A stretch of 64,000 nucleotides of DNA from Lentibacter algarum. GTDB taxonomy: Bacteria; Pseudomonadota; Alphaproteobacteria; Rhodobacterales; Rhodobacteraceae. A model generated the notes under the pieces. That model was given only the letters and a program-made list of their open reading frames with translations, ran no database searches and was not told where the DNA came from. Where the stretch lies: contig NZ_CP158687.1 of NCBI RefSeq assembly GCF_040580765.1, positions 1,240,001 to 1,304,000 on the forward strand. Reading direction: 5' to 3'. Both the position numbers and the translations under genes were made by a program. This document shows, piece after piece, positions 7,697 through 16,521 of the stretch (position 1 is the first letter of the stretch; every line of letters starts with the position of its first letter).

Positions 7697-7921
7697 ATGA
7701 ACCAAGAAAACTCTCTATTGAGCACAAAGCTCCTGTCTCGGCGCTGGAACATTGCGCCGCGCACTTTGGAACGTTGGCGCACCGAAGGTCGTGGGCCGCA
7801 GTTCGTCCGGATTGGTCGGCACGTACGCTATCGCCTGACAGATATCATCGACTTTGAAGTCACGAATACACAAGCCAGCAGCGCTACTCATCATTTGAGT
7901 GCCGTTCGGTGCGCTGCATGA
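7697..7921 (+). CDS. Helix-turn-helix (excisionase/MerR-type) protein
   Basis: DNA-binding protein of about 74 aa with a winged-helix pattern: LLSRRWNIAPRTLERWRTEG followed by the wing GPQFVRIGRHVRYRLTDI. This is the HTH_17/excisionase-like fold seen in phage Xis and AlpA-type regulators. The ATG at 7697 is chosen because GATGAGGA lies just upstream; a GTG at 7682 would add five residues. It begins the replication operon, so it may regulate this operon or act as a directionality factor. Confidence 0.75.
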   Translation: MNQENSLLSTKLLSRRWNIAPRTLERWRTEGRGPQFVRIGRHVRYRLTDIIDFEVTNTQASSATHHLSAVRCAA

Positions 7922-8247
7922 CGACCCGTTTCGTAGGCAATGCGCCCAAGGTTTCGGAATTCAAACTGATGGCCTGGGTGGATACGGCGGCGCCTGGTGC
8001 ACGGCTGGTTTATCACGACGGCTTTCTGGCTGTTGATATGACCTCGAACGTTTCCACTCTGAGGAAACCCGATCTTGAAGACCTCCGCGCGACTGCCAGT
8101 GTAGCATTTCGCCTTTGTGAGCTTGGCCGCATCCACCTTGTCCAAGAACGCCTTGGACCGGATCGCTTTGCCTATGTCGCCATCGTCCGGCCGCACAACT
8201 GCGCTGTCCCCTCTGCCGCTGTGAAGCAACTTGCTGCAGCCGCTTGA
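7918..8247 (+). CDS. Conserved phage protein of unknown function
   Basis: Protein of 109 aa overlapping the HTH gene by 4 bp (ATGA), so translationally coupled. It begins MTTRFVGNAPKVSEFKLMAW and contains LVYHDGFLAVDMT and a helical LRATASVAFRLCELGRIHLVQER segment. No family recognised. Position suggests an early accessory role. Confidence 0.6.
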   Translation: MTTRFVGNAPKVSEFKLMAWVDTAAPGARLVYHDGFLAVDMTSNVSTLRKPDLEDLRATASVAFRLCELGRIHLVQERLGPDRFAYVAIVRPHNCAVPSAAVKQLAAAA

Positions 8248-8271
8248 CCTATACCCCGAAAAGGAGAAACC

Positions 8272-8763
8272 ATGACTTATCCCAATAACACCCCGAGCGT
8301 GGACGACATGCTCAACATGTCCACCGGCGAACTGTCGCAGATGCCGGTAGACCTGCTGGTCGCCCTTCAAGGCGAGCTTGATCATGCCAATAAACAGCTG
8401 AAAGCGGCCAACACGCGGTTTGGCGCCGCTCTCGAAGTACGTTATGCCACCCGTGCTGAGGAGGCCCGCAGGGGCTGCGGCAAGGATACTGGCACTGTGA
8501 GGCTGGTTGATGGCGATTACACCGTGGTGGCCGATCTACCCAAGCGCGTCGAGTGGGACCAGGAAAAGCTCGCACAGATTGCCCAGAACATTGCTGACAG
8601 CGGCGAGAACCCGGCCGAGTTTATCGACACCAAGCAGACTGTTTCGGAGCGCAAGTATGGCGCTCTGCCGGAGGCCTGGCGCAAGGGGTTTGAGTCCGCG
8701 CGCACCGTGAAGGTGGGGACGCTAAGGCTTAGGCTGGTTTCAGGCAGGGAGGAGGTACGCTGA
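8272..8763 (+). CDS. Early phage protein, helical N-terminus
   Basis: Protein of 163 aa with a helical first half (residues about 10-65) and a C-terminal half containing WDQEKLAQIAQNIADSGENP and KYGALPEAWRKGFESART. Such proteins lie beside Sak4-like ATPases in many alphaproteobacterial phages and probably belong to the same recombination module, but no activity can be assigned. The stop overlaps the ATP-binding gene start (TGATG). Confidence 0.6.
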   Translation: MTYPNNTPSVDDMLNMSTGELSQMPVDLLVALQGELDHANKQLKAANTRFGAALEVRYATRAEEARRGCGKDTGTVRLVDGDYTVVADLPKRVEWDQEKLAQIAQNIADSGENPAEFIDTKQTVSERKYGALPEAWRKGFESARTVKVGTLRLRLVSGREEVR

Positions 8764-9509
8764 TGGCCATTTCCCTCGCATCTCTGCGCAAAAAATCGGT
8801 GCTCCAGCCGCCGCGCATTCTGATCCACGGCGTGGCCGGGGTCGGCAAATCCACCTTTGCCGCTGACGCAGGCGCGCCGGTGTTCATCATGACCGAGGAT
8901 GGCCTCGGCAAACTGCAGGTCCCGCATTTTCCGTTGGCGACCAGTTATGCCGAAGTCGCGGAAGCGCTCGATGCATTGCTGGAGGAAAATCACGACTACG
9001 GCACAGTCGTCGTTGACAGCGTCGACTGGCTCGAGCCGCTGATCTGGGCTGAGGCCTGCAAACGCAATGGCTGGCAGTCGATCGAAACCCCAGGCTTCGG
9101 CAAGGGCTACGCCGAGGCGCTGATTATCTGGCGTGAATATCTCGATAAGCTAAACGCACTGCGGGACCGCAAAGGCATGGTCGCCATCCAGATTGCACAT
9201 ACCGATATCAAGCGCTTCGACAGCCCCGAACACGAACCCTACGATCGGTATGTGATCAAATTGCAGACCCGGGCCTCGGCACTGCTGCAGGAGCATTCGG
9301 ATGTGGTTCTTTTTGCCAATTACCAGATCTCGGTCGCCAAATCCGATGTCGGCTTCAACAAGAAGGTGACCCGCGCGCTCGGGTCCGGCGCGCGCGTGAT
9401 GCACACCGAAGAGCGTCCCGCCTTCCTTGCCAAAAACCGTTACGGCCTGCCGGACAACCTGCCGCTTTCGTGGTCAGAGTTCCTCGCAGCCATGCCCCAA
9501 TCCCAATGA
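8763..9509 (+). CDS. RecA-like ATP-binding protein (Sak4/AAA_24 type)
   Basis: ATPase of 248 aa. Walker A is GVAGVGKS (residues 23-30) and a Walker B-like strand is TVVVDSVDW (Asp85). Length, fold pattern and the adjacent DUF669 and PD-(D/E)XK genes match phage Sak4-type single-strand annealing ATPases, which pair DNA strands with a partner single-strand-binding protein. Rough domain order: P-loop core 1-190, then a C-terminal region with GSGARVMHTEERPAFLAKNR. Recombinase function is family-based inference. Confidence 0.78.
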   Translation: MAISLASLRKKSVLQPPRILIHGVAGVGKSTFAADAGAPVFIMTEDGLGKLQVPHFPLATSYAEVAEALDALLEENHDYGTVVVDSVDWLEPLIWAEACKRNGWQSIETPGFGKGYAEALIIWREYLDKLNALRDRKGMVAIQIAHTDIKRFDSPEHEPYDRYVIKLQTRASALLQEHSDVVLFANYQISVAKSDVGFNKKVTRALGSGARVMHTEERPAFLAKNRYGLPDNLPLSWSEFLAAMPQSQ

Positions 9510-9530
9510 TTGCCTTGAAAGGATATAACC

Positions 9531-10046
9531 ATGGCACGTTTTGATACGTCCTTTGACGCCACCAGCGTTGAACCCACCACCCCCTATGAGCTGCTGCCCG
9601 CAGGCAAATACCGTGCTCAGATCGTCGAGAGTGAAATGCGCGCGACCCGCAACGGTATGGGGCAGTTTCTCTGGCTGATGCTGGATATTTTGGACGGCCA
9701 GCATAAAGGGCGGAAGATCTTTGATCAGCTGAACCTTGTGAACCCGAACCCCACCACGGTCGAGATTGCACAGCGGACGCTGTCGGCAATCTGCCATGCG
9801 ACGGGCCGGATGCATGTCAGCGACAGCGAGGAATTGCACCTGATCCCGATGACGATCCAGGTAAAGATCAAGCCGCCGAAGAACGGCTACGGCGAGAGCA
9901 ATGCCATTGCTTATTTGCCGCCTGAAAGTGGGGGCGCCACGGCCGCTGCGGCAAAGCCTGCTGCAACCCCAGCAGCACCGCCCTCAACGCAGGCCGCTTC
10001 CGCGCCGCCCAAGATGGCCTCCGCGCCCTGGAACAAGAAGGGCTGA
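9531..10046 (+). CDS. DUF669 family protein, probable ssDNA-binding partner
   Basis: Protein of 171 aa matching DUF669. The globular part (1-130) starts with FDTSFDATSVEP and YELLPAGKYRAQIVESEMR; residues about 135-165 form an Ala/Pro-rich linker ending in the short tail ASAPWNKKG. An acidic or aromatic tail is usual for SSB proteins; here the tail is basic. DUF669 proteins are encoded beside Sak4/RecA-like recombinases and are thought to act as their single-strand-binding partners. Confidence 0.78.
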   Translation: MARFDTSFDATSVEPTTPYELLPAGKYRAQIVESEMRATRNGMGQFLWLMLDILDGQHKGRKIFDQLNLVNPNPTTVEIAQRTLSAICHATGRMHVSDSEELHLIPMTIQVKIKPPKNGYGESNAIAYLPPESGGATAAAAKPAATPAAPPSTQAASAPPKMASAPWNKKG

Positions 10047-10111
10047 TCATTCGCGCTGCTCCGCATCCCTGACTGACGGGGCAGCGTCCAACGCCATCTG
10101 AGGATATTCCC

Positions 10112-10474
10112 ATGACTGACCTGCATAACGCGGCCCCTCGGGCCGTGATCAGATCCGGCTTGCCTGATGACCAGCGCCGGTTGATCGAACTCGACGACGA
10201 TATTTCCAAGATCCGCACGCAGATTGCGACTGCTGATCTGGCGCGCCAACGGGGGCAAAAGCCCATCGACCCTGACTGGTTTCACCGGGCGCGCACCGCG
10301 CTGCGCCACCTGTGCCGCGAACGGTCCGAGTTGCTTGCCAAAGGTACCGGCCGTCGTCGCCGTGAAAAGCTGAAAGATGCTCTGATCGGCGTCCTGCGCG
10401 AGCGCCATGACCCGGACACTTGGAGCGGCATTCTGGCCGAGGCCCAAGCCCGTAGCGAACGGGAGGGCTTGTGA
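10112..10474 (+). CDS. Small helical phage protein
   Basis: Protein of 120 aa, almost entirely predicted helix and very basic, with LIELDDDISKIRTQIATADLARQRG near the start and RRRREKLKDALIGVLRERHDP near the end. It overlaps the next gene by 1 bp (TGATG). No named family; it sits inside the recombination module. Confidence 0.6.
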   Translation: MTDLHNAAPRAVIRSGLPDDQRRLIELDDDISKIRTQIATADLARQRGQKPIDPDWFHRARTALRHLCRERSELLAKGTGRRRREKLKDALIGVLRERHDPDTWSGILAEAQARSEREGL

Positions 10475-11418
10475 TGGCTGATCTTCCCGCACCACCCACG
10501 CCAACGCTGACGGCGATCTACGCCGATTATGAGGCCCGCCAGGGCGATGGCTTCCGTGACCATCTCGGCGCATCCATCATCGGTAAATCTTGCGCACGCG
10601 CGCTCTGGTATGATTTCCGCTGGGTGACGCCGTCACGCTTTTCCGGCCGCCTGCTGCGTCTGTTTGAGACCGGCCAGCTGGAAGAGGACCGTATGGTTCG
10701 CAACCTGCGCGCCACAGGGGCCACTGTTTTGGAACTAGACCCCGAAACAGGACGGCAAATCCGCGTGGAGGCCCATGGCGGTCATTTTGGCGGCTCGCTG
10801 GATGGCGTCGCCCTCGGTTTGCTCGAGGCCCCGAAAACCTGGCATGTGCTCGAGTTCAAGACCCATGGAGTCAAGAGCTTCACTGAGCTGACCGCCAAGG
10901 GCGTCTTGCTGTCCAAGCCGCAGCATGTCGCGCAGATGCAGATCTACATGCACCTGACCGGTATCACTCGGGCACTTTACATGGCGGTCTGCAAGAACAC
11001 GGACGCGCTGCATATCGAACGGGTTGAGGCCGATCCTGCGATGGCAGAGCGCCTTCTGGAAAAGGCTGGCCGGGTTATCTTCGCCCAACACCCACCAGCG
11101 CGGATCAGCGAAGATTCGGCTTGGTTTGAATGTCGTTTTTGCGATCACCACGCTGCCTGTCATGAGGCTGGCGCTGCCGCTGTGACCTGTCGTTCCTGTC
11201 TGCATTCCACTGCAGTCGTTGGCGGTTGGCACTGCGCGCGGCACGACAGAATGCTGGCTCCACCCGAGCAGCGCGCCGCCTGCGGCAAACATCTCTTCAT
11301 CCCCGACCTCGTGCCGGGTGAGGTCATCGATGCGGGGGAGGATATCGTCACCTACCGCATGGCTGATGGCTCCTCCTGGTCCAATGACGCCCGTGTCACG
11401 GAGGCCGCGCCATGCTGA
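10474..11418 (+). CDS. PD-(D/E)XK exonuclease (Cas4/RecB-like) with probable Fe-S cluster
   Basis: Nuclease of 314 aa. The active-site pattern is visible as GGSLDGV (Asp110) and LEFKTH (Glu127-x-Lys129), with QMQIYMHL as the following helix. An early cysteine in GKSCARALWY (Cys40) and a C-terminal group CRFCDHHAAC resemble the one-plus-three cysteine arrangement of Cas4/AddB iron-sulfur nucleases; more cysteines follow (CRSCL). It probably resects DNA ends for the Sak4-like recombinase. The C-terminus overlaps the helicase start by 7 bp. Confidence 0.8.
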   Translation: MADLPAPPTPTLTAIYADYEARQGDGFRDHLGASIIGKSCARALWYDFRWVTPSRFSGRLLRLFETGQLEEDRMVRNLRATGATVLELDPETGRQIRVEAHGGHFGGSLDGVALGLLEAPKTWHVLEFKTHGVKSFTELTAKGVLLSKPQHVAQMQIYMHLTGITRALYMAVCKNTDALHIERVEADPAMAERLLEKAGRVIFAQHPPARISEDSAWFECRFCDHHAACHEAGAAAVTCRSCLHSTAVVGGWHCARHDRMLAPPEQRAACGKHLFIPDLVPGEVIDAGEDIVTYRMADGSSWSNDARVTEAAPC

Positions 11419-13148
11419 CCCTGCGCCCATACCAAGAGGCTGCGATCTCTTCGATCTACGGCTATTTCAAGACCAACAAGGGTAACCCTCTGGTTGTCAT
11501 TCCAACAGCCGGCGGCAAGTCGCTCGTCATGGCGTCCTTTATTGAAGGGGTGTTGAAGGCGTGGCCGGATCAGCGCATCCTGATCGTGACCCATGTGCGC
11601 GAGTTGATCGCCCAGAACCATGCTGAGATGATCGGACTTTGGCCTGAGGCACCTGCCGGCATCTATTCGGCGGGCTTGGGCAAGCGCGAGGCGCAGGCCC
11701 GTGTTTTGTTTGCAGGCATCCAATCCATCCATCGCCGCGCCCATGAAATCGGCCACACCGATCTGGTGTTGATTGATGAGGCCCATCTGATCCCGGGCAA
11801 TTCCAGCACGATGTACAGGCGCTTTCTGGACGCCCTGCAGGTGATTAATCCCGCGCTGAAGGTGATCGGGCTCACGGCCACGCCGTTCCGAACGGGCAGC
11901 GGTATGCTGCATGAGGGCAAGGACGTACTCTTCACTGACATCGCCTATGAGGCGCCGGTGCGTGATCTCATTGACGCAGGATATCTGAGCCCTCTGGTTT
12001 CCAAGCAGCCCGCCACCCGGCTGGATGTCTCAAAGGTGGGGACCCGTGCTGGCGACTTCATTGCCCGCGATCTCGCGGCCGCGGTCGACCAGGAGGCCAC
12101 AACTCGGGCCGCTGTCAACGAGATCATCGACTACGGTAAAAATCGCAAGTCATGGCTGGCTTTCTGTTCGGGCGTCGAACACTCCCACCACGTTGCGCAG
12201 GAGTTCGATCGTCAGGGGATCACCTGCCGCACCATCTTTGGCGATACGCCAAAGGACGAGCGCGATGCTATTATCGCGGCCTTCAAGCGCGGCGAGATAC
12301 GGGCGTTGGCATCGATTGGCGTGTTGACCACGGGCTTCAACGCGCCCGGCGTCGATCTGATTGCATTGTTACGCCCCACCAAATCTGCAGGGCTTTATGT
12401 CCAAATGGTCGGTCGCGGTACGCGCTTGGCTCCGGACAAGGAAAACTGCTTGGTTCTGGATTTTGCGGAGAATGTCCGCCGCCACGGGCCGATCGATCTG
12501 GTTCGCCCGAAACGCCCAGGCGATGGCGGGGGTGGCGAGGCACCCACAAAGGTTTGCCCCGAGTGCGACAGCATCATGGCGCTCTCGGCGACGGAATGCC
12601 CTGACTGCGGCTACGTCTTCCCACCCCGTGAGGTGAAAATCGCCCCCACAGCGGCCACGCTTCCGGTTTTGTCGCCAAAAGTCCAATGGCTGCCGGTCCA
12701 TGGTGTGTCCTACAGCCGTCATGACAAGCGCGGCGGGCGCCCCTCAATGAAGGTCACCTATAGCTGCGGGCTCAAGTCCTACAACGAATGGGTCTGTGTC
12801 GAGCATCAGGGATATGCGCGCCAGAAGGCGCTCGAGTGGTGGCAAAAGCGTGCGCCGGGCTGCCCGATGCCACGCACGGTCGACGATGCCATTGCGCAGG
12901 CGGGGAAACTGACCCGGCCAATCGCGATCTCGGTACACCCGTCTGGCCGCTTTCTTGAAATCTCCGGTTACAGGTTCGATCCATGCCCCAACTCCACCCC
13001 GGCCTCTGCACCGTCTGCCACAGGGAACCTCGCGGGTTTGGTTGGTTCAACCCGATATTCACCGTCTCGGACAAGCGGCGGGACCAAAGCCGCAAACACT
13101 TCTGTTCTCGCATCTGCCAGGACATCTGTCACAGGAGGACAGGCATGA
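11412..13148 (+). CDS. Superfamily 2 DEAD/DEAH helicase (RadD-like)
   Basis: Helicase of up to 578 aa. Visible motifs are motif I PTAGGKS (31-37), motif II IDEAH (121-125), motif III GLTATPFR, motif V STGF-like GVLTTGFNAPG, and motif VI QMVGRGTR. A zinc ribbon CPECDSIMALSATECPDCGY follows at about 378-397. The organisation matches RadD/phage UvsW-like helicases acting in recombination or replication restart. The last 55 codons (from 12983) are also read by the next gene in another frame, and this helicase tail is low complexity, so the functional protein may effectively end near FLEISGYRFDP. Confidence 0.85.
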   Translation: MLTLRPYQEAAISSIYGYFKTNKGNPLVVIPTAGGKSLVMASFIEGVLKAWPDQRILIVTHVRELIAQNHAEMIGLWPEAPAGIYSAGLGKREAQARVLFAGIQSIHRRAHEIGHTDLVLIDEAHLIPGNSSTMYRRFLDALQVINPALKVIGLTATPFRTGSGMLHEGKDVLFTDIAYEAPVRDLIDAGYLSPLVSKQPATRLDVSKVGTRAGDFIARDLAAAVDQEATTRAAVNEIIDYGKNRKSWLAFCSGVEHSHHVAQEFDRQGITCRTIFGDTPKDERDAIIAAFKRGEIRALASIGVLTTGFNAPGVDLIALLRPTKSAGLYVQMVGRGTRLAPDKENCLVLDFAENVRRHGPIDLVRPKRPGDGGGGEAPTKVCPECDSIMALSATECPDCGYVFPPREVKIAPTAATLPVLSPKVQWLPVHGVSYSRHDKRGGRPSMKVTYSCGLKSYNEWVCVEHQGYARQKALEWWQKRAPGCPMPRTVDDAIAQAGKLTRPIAISVHPSGRFLEISGYRFDPCPNSTPASAPSATGNLAGLVGSTRYSPSRTSGGTKAANTSVLASARTSVTGGQA

Positions 13149-13369
13149 TCGATCCCACCCCAAATGAAATGCAGGCCATGAGCGTTGGCGGCCAATATGG
13201 TGGCGAATACCTCGAGAGTATCGGTAAATCGGATCTCGCCACTCTGACTGAGACCGAGTGGGATCGCTTCCTTGATGCGGTCATTACCGGATATTGCGAT
13301 CAACTGCGCGCGTTGGTGGGACAAGACCGCACTCGGCTCGACGCTATGACACCGGAGGTGCCCCTTTGA
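12983..13369 (+). CDS. DUF6511 family zinc-finger-like protein
   Basis: Protein of 128 aa matching DUF6511. The N-terminal half has paired cysteines CTVCHREPRGFGWFNP and FCSRICQD, a likely zinc site; the C-terminal half carries the strongly conserved MIDPTPNEMQAM and GGEYLESIGKSDLATLT blocks. The start at 12983 is kept despite overlapping the helicase by 166 bp because the cysteine-rich N-terminus is family-typical; a start at 13145 would remove it. Function unknown, but found with phage primases and helicases. Confidence 0.75.
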   Translation: MPQLHPGLCTVCHREPRGFGWFNPIFTVSDKRRDQSRKHFCSRICQDICHRRTGMIDPTPNEMQAMSVGGQYGGEYLESIGKSDLATLTETEWDRFLDAVITGYCDQLRALVGQDRTRLDAMTPEVPL

Positions 13370-15639
13370 TGGTTAATACATCGTATATGGCGCGCTTCGG
13401 CGCTCGGCTGGTCACCAATGGCTATGGCATCCTGCCAATCGGTCCGGGCACCAAAAAGCCTGGCCAGTTTAAGCGTGGAGTATGGGCAGACTACCCCGAG
13501 TGGAACCGGCACACCGAACGCCCAACCACGGAGGTTGAGGTGACGACATGGTCGACTTGGCCAGAGTGTGGCATCGGTCTTGTTGGCGGCACGGTTGCAG
13601 CTGTCGATATTGATGTGGTTGAGGATGCGGAACTGGCGCTCCACATTGAGCAATTGGCGCGTGAACGTTTGGGGGATACGCCCGCACTGCGCATCGGTAA
13701 GGCGCCAAAACGGATGCTGATTTATCGCACAGAAACCCCTTTCCGGGGTATCAAACGTCATCCGCTGGAGGTGCTTTGTCTGGGTCAGCAGTTCGTGGCC
13801 TACGCCAACCACCCGGACACGGGCGCGCCCTATGCCTGGCCAGAGGAAGGGCTGGCTGATCTCGATATCACGGAGCTGCCTGAAATCACCGCAGAGATGG
13901 CGCGCGCCTTTCTTGACGAGGCCTATGCATTGTTGCCCGAACATCTGCGGCAACGTGGCCTTGCGACAGGATCACCTGCCACGGAGCACCTGCAGGCCCA
14001 CAGCCAAATGGGGACATTGCCAGCCATTGAGACTGCGCTGAAATGTCTGCCAAATGCAGAGTTGGATTATGACAGCTGGGTGCGGATTGGCATGGCGCTG
14101 AAGGGGGCGCTTGGTGAGGCTGGGGGCGATATCTTTGCTGGCTGGTCAGCGCAGGCGGCCAAGGACGTGCCCAGCACAACAATGAAGGCCTGGGCCAGCT
14201 TCAAACCCGATCGCATTGGCGCCGGCACGATCTACTACCTCGCCATGGAGCGCGGCTGGCAACCTGATGCATCACTGCGCTTTGATGGATCGACGGCCCG
14301 CGATGAACAGCATCCTGCAGCGGATCTCTTGTCGAAGCTGGGAGGGCATTCCGAGGTTCATGAGGAACCTTCGGCCACCTCGACATTCACGCTGGCCATA
14401 CCGGATGGATTAGTGGGTGATTTGACCGATTACATGCTGTCAACAGCCCGGCGTCCTCAGCCGTTGTTGTCACTCGGTGCTAGCCTTTGCGCGATTGGTG
14501 CGCTCATGGGACGGCAGTATCGCACCGAGAGTAACCTGCGCTCGAACCTGTATGTTGTGGGCATTGCAGATAGCGGATCAGGCAAGAACCACGCCCGCGA
14601 AATCATCAACGAGACCTTCTTTGAGGCGGGATTGTCCCATCACCTTGGTGGCAACAAGATCGCCTCTGGCGCGGGGCTTCTGACCGCGCTGCACCGCCAG
14701 CCTGCGATCCTGTTCCAGATCGACGAGTTTGGCATGTTTTTGGCGGCGGCCGCTGATCGCAAGCGCAGTCCGCGCCACATAACTGAGATATTGGACAACA
14801 TGACAGAGCTCTTCACCTCAGCGGGTGGTATATTTCTTGGTGCGGAATATGCCAACCGGGATGGCACAAACGAGCGGCGGGATATCAATCAACCCTGCCT
14901 CAGTGTCTATGGCACTACGACGCCTTTGCACTTCTGGGGCGCATTGCAGGGCGCAAACGTCGTCGATGGCTCGCTTGCGCGTTTCCTAATCCTGCCGAGT
15001 GATGAGGATTACCCGGACGAGAACATCGCTGTTGGTATTCGGCAGGCCCCAACGGCACTGATCCGGGACCTGCAGTGCGTGGCCGCAGGCGGCTTGCTCG
15101 AGAAGGGCAATCTGATAGGCAAAACCGCGGACCAGAACACCACCGTGACGCCGATGATCGTGCCGATGACTGAGGAGGCTCGCGCACGGTTCAAGGCGCT
15201 CAGTCTCGAGTTGACAGGGGAGTTACGCGCAGCAGCGGGAACGGCATGCACAGCGATCCTAGCGCGTATCGGCGAAAACGCATTGAAACTGGCATTAATC
15301 GTCGCAGTAGGCCGTGATCCAGCGCGTCCTGAAATCGACCTCACGGCAGCGGATTGGGCCATTGATTTTGTGCGGTATTTTGCGCAGCGGACCATGGCTG
15401 CGGTCGAGCGTCATGTGGCCGATACCGAGGTTGAGGCTCATCTTAAACGGCTCAAAGAAATCATTCGAAATGCTGGCGCGAAGGGGATCACCAAGTCCGA
15501 GATCACCCGCGCATCACAATGGTTGAAATCCCGCGATCGAAATGAGATTCTGGAGACACTGATCGAAAGTGGGGACATCACTACCGGCATGCGCGAGACC
15601 GGCGGCCGTAGGGCCATGGTTTACCGAATTGTCAGGTGA
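13369..15639 (+). CDS. Primase-polymerase / helicase-like replication protein
   Basis: Protein of 756 aa from the ATG at 13369 (GGAGGTG upstream; TGATG overlap with the previous gene). An N-terminal bifunctional primase-polymerase domain (1-200) has the metal-binding AAVDIDVV (Asp80, Asp82). A PriCT-2-like linker follows (about 220-300, DYDSWVRIGMALKGALGE). A C-terminal ATPase of DUF3987 type has Walker A GIADSGSGKN at about residue 400 and a Walker B-like ILFQIDEFGMF near 450. It probably primes and unwinds phage DNA. The iteron-like region begins 8 bp after its stop. Confidence 0.85.
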   Translation: MVNTSYMARFGARLVTNGYGILPIGPGTKKPGQFKRGVWADYPEWNRHTERPTTEVEVTTWSTWPECGIGLVGGTVAAVDIDVVEDAELALHIEQLARERLGDTPALRIGKAPKRMLIYRTETPFRGIKRHPLEVLCLGQQFVAYANHPDTGAPYAWPEEGLADLDITELPEITAEMARAFLDEAYALLPEHLRQRGLATGSPATEHLQAHSQMGTLPAIETALKCLPNAELDYDSWVRIGMALKGALGEAGGDIFAGWSAQAAKDVPSTTMKAWASFKPDRIGAGTIYYLAMERGWQPDASLRFDGSTARDEQHPAADLLSKLGGHSEVHEEPSATSTFTLAIPDGLVGDLTDYMLSTARRPQPLLSLGASLCAIGALMGRQYRTESNLRSNLYVVGIADSGSGKNHAREIINETFFEAGLSHHLGGNKIASGAGLLTALHRQPAILFQIDEFGMFLAAAADRKRSPRHITEILDNMTELFTSAGGIFLGAEYANRDGTNERRDINQPCLSVYGTTTPLHFWGALQGANVVDGSLARFLILPSDEDYPDENIAVGIRQAPTALIRDLQCVAAGGLLEKGNLIGKTADQNTTVTPMIVPMTEEARARFKALSLELTGELRAAAGTACTAILARIGENALKLALIVAVGRDPARPEIDLTAADWAIDFVRYFAQRTMAAVERHVADTEVEAHLKRLKEIIRNAGAKGITKSEITRASQWLKSRDRNEILETLIESGDITTGMRETGGRRAMVYRIVR

Positions 15640-15647
15640 CCGACAGG

Positions 15648-15910
15648 CTTCTTTCAAAACGGGGCTTTCTTCAATTGAAAGAAGTTTGTGTCTAAGTATC
15701 TGTACATAAACGCATTTTTGACTTCCTTCACTTCCTTCAATCTTTCAAGAGGACACCAGTATATATGTGTTTGCTCGCGCGCGATGAGAAGTAAGGAGAA
15801 GGTACCTATTGAAATATAAGTAATATTGAAAGAAGGTATATTATACATACTGTTCAACGATTTACGGGCTGACTTCTTTCAAATCTGCCCGTTGAAGGAA
15901 TTGAAAGAAG
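15648..15910. repeat. Iteron cluster, candidate phage replication origin
   Basis: The 10-mer CTTCTTTCAA occurs five times exactly in about 260 bp: top strand at 15648-15657 and 15873-15882, bottom strand at 15675-15684, 15826-15835 and 15901-15910. Degenerate copies CTTCCTTCA(A) lie at 15722-15730 and 15731-15740, and TTGAAGGAA at 15892-15900. The stretch between about 15690 and 15860 is AT-rich, with ATATATG and TATATTATACATA. No gene is supported. It directly follows the primase/ATPase gene, the common place for an iteron-type origin. Confidence 0.6.
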
Positions 15911-16032
15911 TGCTGGGCGGCCCGTTCGCCCCGCACCTGACCTGACCAGATCACCCTTCGGGGCCTAGCGAGACCGCAGCCTTCACCGGCCAGTCCTCTC
16001 GCCTCGCTCACCAAACCGAAGAGGAGGTCTGC

Positions 16033-16521
16033 ATGACCCAAACAAACGAACACCCACGCACCATTCTTGCCCTCGATCTGGGTACCACCACCGGCTGGGC
16101 CATTCGCGGCTATGACGGCCTGATCACCAGCGGCACCGTCAGCTTCAAACCCAGCCGATATGACGGCGGTGGTATGCGCTACCTGCGCTTCACCAATTGG
16201 CTGACGGAACTCGACCGGCTGTCGGGTCCGATTTCGACGATCTGGTACGAAGAAGTAAGGCGGCATGCAGGCACCGATGCTGCCCATGTTTACGGCGGCC
16301 TCATGGCCTCACTGACCAGCTGGGGTGAGTTGCGCGGGGTGCCGTACCAAGGTGTCCCGGTGGGAACCATCAAAAAACACGCATCTGGCAAGGGCAACGC
16401 GCCCAAGCAGGCTATGATCGACGCTGCCCGCCAGCGCGGCTTCAACCCTGCAGATGACAACGAGGCGGACGCCATCGCGATCCTGCTCTGGGCGCTAGAG
16501 ACGAAGGGGGGTGTGGCATGA
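16033..16521 (+). CDS. RuvC-like Holliday-junction nuclease
   Basis: Protein of 162 aa with the RNase H/RuvC fold. The first acidic residue is Asp15 in ILALDLGTTTGWA, the second is in IWYEEVR, and the last pair in DDNEADAIAIL. The GVPVGTIKKHASGKGNAPKQAM segment is typical of phage RuvC-like proteins. It would resolve branched DNA before packaging. It begins a run of overlapping genes (ATGA with the next). Confidence 0.82.
   Translation: MTQTNEHPRTILALDLGTTTGWAIRGYDGLITSGTVSFKPSRYDGGGMRYLRFTNWLTELDRLSGPISTIWYEEVRRHAGTDAAHVYGGLMASLTSWGELRGVPYQGVPVGTIKKHASGKGNAPKQAMIDAARQRGFNPADDNEADAIAILLWALETKGGVA

Noticed and set aside
7492..7857. Longer ORFs covering the control region before the excisionase-like gene
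   Set aside because: They overlap the clear HTH gene in another frame and consist of Trp/Gly-rich translation of GGTTGGT repeats.
15640..16032. Leftward ORFs between the primase and RuvC-like genes (15654-15857 and 15862-16287)
   Set aside because: One consists of translated repeats and AT-rich sequence, the other is antisense to the RuvC-like gene; neither has a ribosome site or recognisable domain.
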